Below, piece by piece: positions 18,850-23,650 of a stretch of 23,650 bases of DNA. The notes below the pieces were generated by a model. That model was not told the origin of the DNA and made no database searches. It saw nothing but the letters and a program-made list of their open reading frames with translations. Position 1 is the stretch's first letter; every line of letters starts with the position of its first letter. A program made the translations under genes and the position numbers. Source of the DNA: Jimgerdemannia flammicorona (Eukaryota > Mucoromycota > Endogonomycetes > Endogonales > Endogonaceae); contig RBNI01001219.1 in the NCBI GenBank assembly GCA_003990745.1, forward strand, positions 1 to 23,650. The letters are read 5' to 3'.

Positions 18850-19893
18850 GAAGGAGAAAACTACAAATAAGCATAGCTATACTATTGGAAATGAATTCCC
18901 ATTCAAGAAGGAAATTAAGAAGATACTCTATGAATTTGAGAAAGTTCTAGCTACAGACTTCAAGGATATCAAAGGAAAGACTCCACACTACTATCATGAT
19001 ATAGACATAGGAGACACTGAACCCATTTATCAAAAAGCAAGACCAATCTCACTGGTCTATCACAAATAACTCAGAGAAGAAATCAAGCAGATAGAAGAAG
19101 CTAGTATCATCAAAGAAGTCAGTAGTCCTGGGGCTTTACTAGTTGTATTGGCTCCAATAAAAGAAAGCAAATCAGGAAAATTTACCCCAAGGCTCTACAC
19201 TGATTACAAGAAGCTCAATCTGGCTATGAAGAAGGATTGCTAACTATTGCCCCTCATCAGTAACATCCTTATAACTCTGAGAGATGAAGTACAGTACTAC
19301 AGTATCTTGGGTTTATACTCAGGATTCTACCAGATTGACCTCACTGAAGGACCAAGTGAAACATCAGCCTTTATCACCCCAGACAGAACCTATGTCTATC
19401 TGTAAATACTATTTGGAATATACAATGCATCAGCAAGCTTCTAGCAAATGATGAATAGAATTTTCTGCTATAATATGGGAGATAGATGATGGTTTATATG
19501 TATAGATAATATTATTATCTACAGTAAGAGAGCTGAAGAATATCTGCAGTATATCCAGCAGATGATAGAAAAGCTAAGGAAGTATAACCTATACATCAAG
19601 CCCAAGAAGTGCAAGTTTGCAGAAACTGAGGTCTCTTATCTTGGTCACATCATCAACTGAGATAGAATATATACATACTTCCTCAAGATTCAAGCAGTAG
19701 TAGTATACCCAAGACCTACTACTGTCACTGAAGCCCAAGTCTTCTTGGGACTTGCCTCATACTACTGCAGATTTATCAGAGGATTCTCTAACATTACAGG
19801 CTCACTTTATGAACTCAACAAAAAGGATGTCAAGTTTCAATAGACTGGTAGATAACAAAAAGCATTTGATGAACTTAAGATCAGACTAACCCA
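18850..19893 (+). pseudogene. Reverse transcriptase (unit 2)
   Basis: It aligns with 16780-17770 and continues beyond it into RNase H. Its N-terminal part is in the same frame as the dUTPase to 19069 (PIYQKARP near 19026). Blocks LYTDYKKLN near 19197 and FLGLASYYCRFIRGFSNI near 19745 are recognisable. The YMDD region near 19495 has a one-base insertion and is lost. Numerous stops follow. Confidence 0.85.
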
Positions 19894-20330
19894 AGCACCT
19901 ATCTTTAGAAGACCTGATTGGACTCAAGAATTCATCCTGTAGACAAATATAAGTACCCAAGAACTAAGAGCTATCCTGGCCCAAAAGAAAGACAAAGTAG
20001 AATATGTCATCACATATCTCAGCCAAGGAACTCAAGAAGCAAAAAAGAGTAGGAATCCTATAAGTTAGAATATTTTGCAGTCATCTGGGCTATAGAGAAG
20101 TTCTACTACTATCTTGTGGGGAGACAATTCACTATTCAGATAGACTACTCAGCCCTTATCTGACTACTGACCACTGGGCAATCTAAAGAAATCTATACTA
20201 GATAGATTATGAAGTTACCAAGCTTATAATATAACCATAGTATACTACTCTGGAAGAACCAATGTCAATGTAGATGCCTTCTCATTGATATTCTAAAGGA
20301 TCTCCAACCAGTAAATCATTCATGAATAAA
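19894..20330 (+). pseudogene. RNase H of gypsy copy B
   Basis: RNase H removes the RNA strand during cDNA synthesis. After the RT come RRPDWTQEFIL, a TNIS block (19943-19954) where the family has TDAS, so the catalytic Asp is Asn (AAT at 19946-19948), then AILAQKK, a VEYVITYLSQGTQEA segment, and WAIEKFYYYLVGRQFTIQ near 20090. A frame change lies near 20055. It is broken by stops and by loss of the catalytic residue. Confidence 0.82.
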
Positions 20331-20339
20331 GAGCTCTAC

Positions 20340-21470
20340 TACAGAATTATCACCTATCTGAGATAGCAAAAGATGCCCCAATATCCAGAAGAATGGATAT
20401 AAATGATTATTAATAGAACATGGAAACAGTTTGAGACTGATGGAGAAATACTGAAGAAAGGAAAGCTACTAGTTATACCTGAACACAAGAAGGAGCAAGC
20501 AATGAAATCAGTATATAAACTTGGCTATTTAGGAGAAATAAACACCTATAATAAAGTAAGAAGAACACTAAAGTGGCCAGGAATAGAGGAAGATATCAGA
20601 TGATTTGTCAAGATCTGTGATAAATGCCAGAAACAGAAACAAGACTAATGAAATCAGACCACAGGATCAGTATACATAGAACTAGTACCCTTTGCATATA
20701 TTGCAATAGACATAATTGACCCCCTATTCTTGACTTTAAATAGTAACTAATATATTATTGTCATCATAGACCTTTTCACAAAATGGATAGAAGCAGGATC
20801 TCTCAAAGAAGTCAATGCACAGTTAATTCTTGATTTCTTTAACAAAGAAATTATCTGCCAATTCAAGACTCCAGTACAAATAACTACAGATAGAGAAATA
20901 GAATTCATGAACTAGTTCTTTGAGGTTCTCTATAAGAAGTATAAGATCCAGCACATTTGGACTACAGCTCATTACTCTCAGGAAAATAGACAAGCAAAAA
21001 AGACCAACAAGACTCTTAAGAATATTATCACCAAGATCAGTGATAACTATAAAAACTGGGCTATCTGTCAATAGCATTATCTGCTCTTCAGGATATCTAA
21101 TCACAAAGTATCCATTTTACCTCTTAAGAGATGCTTTATGGAAATACATAGACACAGAAATATGGAGACTATACTAAATCAGAAAGAAGGCCAAGGATTA
21201 TATAACCAAAATGTAGGTACTATAGTGAAATAATAGAGAAAAAATATACAAGTCTCTGGAGATTATCAAGATAAGAGACAAAGTCCTAGTATAATAGAAA
21301 ATAGTAAAAGCTTTATGGTCATGAAAACTAGAGCCTAAGTAGGAAGGACCTTATCTTGTGCAAGATAAAAAAAGAACTATCTTTTGGCTATAAAAACTCT
21401 CAGACACAATCATCTCTACTACTATTCACTGAAACAGACTCAAGAAATATCATGGCTAACCAATAGAGTA
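20340..21470 (+). pseudogene. Integrase of gypsy copy B
   Basis: The N-terminal zinc-binding region includes a GYLGE ... KWPG block and Cys-x2-Cys (20616-20627), with a TGA just before it. The core has the first catalytic Asp at 20709-20711 (AIDIIDP) and the second at 20889-20891 (ITTDREIEF). At the position 36 codons further on (20997-20999), where Glu belongs, there is Lys in RQAKKTN. Copy A keeps that Glu. A frameshift follows after about 21050. The C-terminal part is recognised only by alignment to copy A. The element could not integrate itself with this protein. Confidence 0.88.
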
Positions 21471-21912
21471 CTGCTACAGCCCTCAAGATTACTAGTGCTA
21501 CACAATAAGCTATAGAAAGATAATAATGTACCACTGAACCTCCAATTCTAGAAGAATTCTTTGATAGTATTCAGAGTATAATCTAGATATACTTGTTATA
21601 AATCTTGTACTTCAAGGTCTACCAGAACTGGATGGAGTTTCAAAAATAGTGTAAGTTGGGACAGCTACTAAACCAGAGAGTGCCAGCTCTCTTATACTCA
21701 GATTACAATCACTAAAAGAGTGTACAAGTTGTTCAAAAGAGATGAACAAGCCCTAGTTCATTTTCAAGGAGTAGCTCCAGGAGACTTTGAATACATCAAG
21801 AGACACTATTGGGAGAATGTAATAATATAAATTATACAGTATAAGAAGATACAAATCATGAAAGCTTGAGAGTTTGAGTGAATAGAATGCTCCAGGGATA
21901 AATCACCTATTC
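21471..21912 (+). other. Post-integrase region of gypsy copy B, no recognisable domain
   Basis: It aligns with 1511-1990. A short coherent peptide near 21715-21830 (KRVYKLFKRDEQALVHFQG) suggests former coding sequence beyond the integrase. I see no chromodomain and no envelope-like segment. Confidence 0.5.
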
Positions 21913-21921
21913 AGGAGAAAG
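21913..21921 (+). promoter_or_regulatory. Polypurine tract
   Basis: AGGAGAAAG lies directly before the 3' LTR, the place of the plus-strand primer. Copy A has a similar purine stretch before 2000. Confidence 0.6.
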
Positions 21922-21922
21922 T

Positions 21923-22402
21923 TATGATGGTTGATCTGAATTAGGAATATAAATTAGAAGAATAGATATTTGATCATAGCACCTAAATCTGATTCCCAAA
22001 TATAGTATAGCCTTACAAATTATAGTTATATTTCACAAATATAAAGTTTTAGCAAATGTTAAAGTATTTGCAAATATTGAAAACTTTGCAGATGTTAAAG
22101 TTTTGGCAATCATCAAAGATTTAGTAGATGTTGAAAAGTGACTTACAGGAAATATAGTCATAACTTAGCTACCTTATAGCTAGAAAACTTGTATAAATAT
22201 CTCCAGTATCTAGAGTAAATAAACCTCAGATTGAAATAGTTCAAAGCAAAGAGGTAGTAAAGGAACAGGTAATCCTGTGGGCAGATATACTTTAAACTCA
22301 CCCACCCCTGTGTCCTAAGGACTCTGCAGAGTCAAAGAAGATTATATTTTTAAGATATAGAAATCTAACATACTTACACAGTTATATATCTACTATGTTA
22401 CA
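21923..22402 (+). repeat. 3' LTR of gypsy copy B
   Basis: 480 bp, aligning with the 5' LTR. It starts TATGATGG and ends ATGTTACA. TATAAATA is at 22192-22199 and AATAAA at 22218-22223. It differs from the 5' LTR at many sites, largely transitions, so the two are far from identical. Confidence 0.88.
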
Positions 22403-22980
22403 CTACAAAGCCACTAAAAATTCTGACAAAAAATTCTATGAAAATTCATATAAAAATTCATACAGAATTTCCAACTAATAGTTATAATTATCTAAAGTAA
22501 TATAACTATATAGATATACTCAGTATACTATATTAGTTATAGTCTCAAATATATATAAATATTCTCTATACTGAGTGCATTTGAAATCTTAGCTTTACTT
22601 TCTCCAAATATAAGAATAAAGTAGTATTTTTAATATAGAACTCTCAGATCTAACTTGTTAATAATTCTGAATCTAATCAACTTAAGATATATGTATGGAA
22701 TTATAATCAGTATAAGAATCTAAAAGTGATACTAAAACTTGATTATAACAATAATAGGAACTCAGTACTTCCTTAAGAACTCAGAACTTAAAGCTGATAG
22801 TTATCTTGACTATTATAATATATTAATTCTATCAATATATAGTTTTATTATAATTTATTTTTTAAAATTGAATATATTTTTTTTTAAAAAAAAAAAATCA
22901 TAGATTGGATTTATAATATTGAAAAATCTTCAAATAAATCTTCTGTAATAAATGGTGAGATTTGGCTATGCTTGCAACTT
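22403..22980. other. AT-rich DNA without genes
   Basis: It begins with four imperfect AAAATTC-containing units (22413-22466) and ends with long T and A runs (22869-22898). It may include decayed sequence of the minus-strand retroelement to its right, but nothing recognisable remains. Confidence 0.6.
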
Positions 22981-22981
22981 T

Positions 22982-23650
22982 GTCAGTGCTGCCAAATCCT
23001 TTCTGATCTCGCTTGGTTGAGAACAGCTTAGTGACTTCTTTGATGACTGGTAGGGTGGCTCACTCCAGAATGAGCTGTGCAATTCTGTCACCTTCATTAA
23101 CAGTGTATGGCTGGTTCTTGTGATTGACTAGCAGCTTGCATTTTGCCTTAGAAGTCAGGGTCAATGACTCCAGCACCAACATCCAATGAGTGCTTGAAGC
23201 TGAGGCCAGATCTTGGTGCAATTCTTGCATAATGTTCCTTAGGGATTTCAACTGAAAGGCCAGTTGGAATGAGCCTTCTCTCGTGTGCTGGAATAGTGAC
23301 TTATTGTACTGCTTGAAGGTCCAAACCAATGGCTCCTTCTGACTGTACTTGAGGGATCTGGGCCTTGGGGTTGACTTGCATGAAATTGAGTATAACTTCT
23401 TGTTCAACTGATTGACCTTGAGTGTCTTTGGACAGGACCAGAATCCTCTTTGGTTTGGCAGTTTTCTTGGGACATTTGGTTGCAATGTGGCCAGGCTGAC
23501 GGCAAAAGAATCAGGCTCCAGCCTTCTTGAGGCACTCCTTTTCCTCAGGTGTAAGCTTGCCTTTCTTGTTCTTGTCAATGGTGTCTAGGTCCATGGGGGT
23601 CAGGTCCAATAGTTCTGACTTTGGGTTCCTCCCTTCTGTGGTGGTTTTTT
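22982..23650 (-). pseudogene. Ty3/gypsy Gag C-terminus with zinc knuckle, followed directly by a dUTPase domain
   Basis: Read leftward: a PMDLDTI ... KLTPEEKECLKKAG block typical of Ty3/gypsy Gag before the nucleocapsid; then a CX2CX4HX4C knuckle (23513-23472) whose first Cys codon is TGA; then, about 45 codons on, all five dUTPase motifs: GAIGLDLQA (23336-23310), [10 protein letters not shown] (23228-23199), [14 protein letters not shown] (23177-23142), VNEGDRIAQLILE (23101-23063), and RDQKGFGSTD within 23017-22982. The knuckle and motifs 1-3 share one frame; a frameshift between 23142 and 23101 separates motif 4. Catalytic Asp, Ser and the Gly-rich motif are retained. CpG is low but composition is moderate, unlike the neighbouring gypsy. 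It runs off the right edge. Confidence 0.87.

Larger units (their letters stand above)
13619..22402 (+). mobile_element. Ty3/gypsy LTR retrotransposon (copy B) with a tandem protease-dUTPase-RT duplication
   Basis: It has two LTRs and, between them, Gag with a zinc knuckle, then protease, dUTPase and RT, then a second run of protease (truncated), dUTPase and RT, then RNase H, integrase, a post-integrase region and a purine-rich tract. The RT-RNase H-integrase order is that of Ty3/gypsy. The total is 8.78 kb; removing the 2.1-kb duplication leaves about 6.7 kb, a usual size. The bases beside the LTRs (TTTAT left, CTACA right) do not form an obvious 5-bp duplication. All coding regions are decayed, with CpG nearly absent and many TAG and TAA codons. 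Confidence 0.93.

Noticed and set aside
13614..22407. A 5-bp target-site duplication around gypsy copy B
   Set aside because: TTTAT on the left and CTACA on the right do not match even allowing for C-to-T decay.

Overview
The window looks like repeat-dominated nuclear DNA of a filamentous fungus, probably an ascomycete. It contains an APE-type (apurinic-endonuclease) LINE, Ty3/gypsy LTR elements, and long AT-rich tracts in which CAG, CAA and TGG codons have become TAG, TAA and TGA. CpG is almost absent from those tracts. Where two copies can be compared, many changes are CpA to TpA on one strand or the other, as expected of repeat-induced point mutation (RIP). I see no bacterial operons, Shine-Dalgarno sites, tRNA, rRNA or CRISPR array. 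I cannot name the species.

Layout. 1-780: 5' end of a LINE on the minus strand, cut by the window edge. 781-2556: 3' part of a decayed Ty3/gypsy element (integrase to 3' LTR), into which that LINE inserted; its LTR carries an 80-A insertion flanked by a 12-bp duplication. 2761-8569: a full-length LINE of the same family on the plus strand (ORF1, then endonuclease plus reverse transcriptase, then poly-A), bounded by a perfect 15-bp target-site duplication. 8585-9315: extremely AT-rich DNA. 9316-13080: an island of ordinary base composition with CpG. It holds a convergent inverted duplication of an unknown gene, 27-bp coding repeats, a 9-bp minisatellite, and one possible small spliced gene with a polyadenylation signal. 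13080-13618: AT-rich DNA. 13619-22402: a second Ty3/gypsy element with both LTRs, in which the protease-dUTPase-RT segment is present twice in tandem. 22403-22980: AT-rich DNA. 22982-23650: a minus-strand Gag zinc-knuckle plus dUTPase fragment of another LTR element.

None of the transposon genes is intact, so any mobility would need proteins from elsewhere. Two points deserve most attention. The Ty3/gypsy family carries a dUTPase-like domain between protease and reverse transcriptase, preceded by a Cys/His cluster. A second, different element at the right end has a dUTPase directly after the Gag zinc knuckle. Two separate dUTPase placements within one window suggest that these retroelements met selection from uracil incorporation, an inference that a phylogeny could test. 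The nested insertions, target-site duplications and differing decay also allow a relative history to be read.
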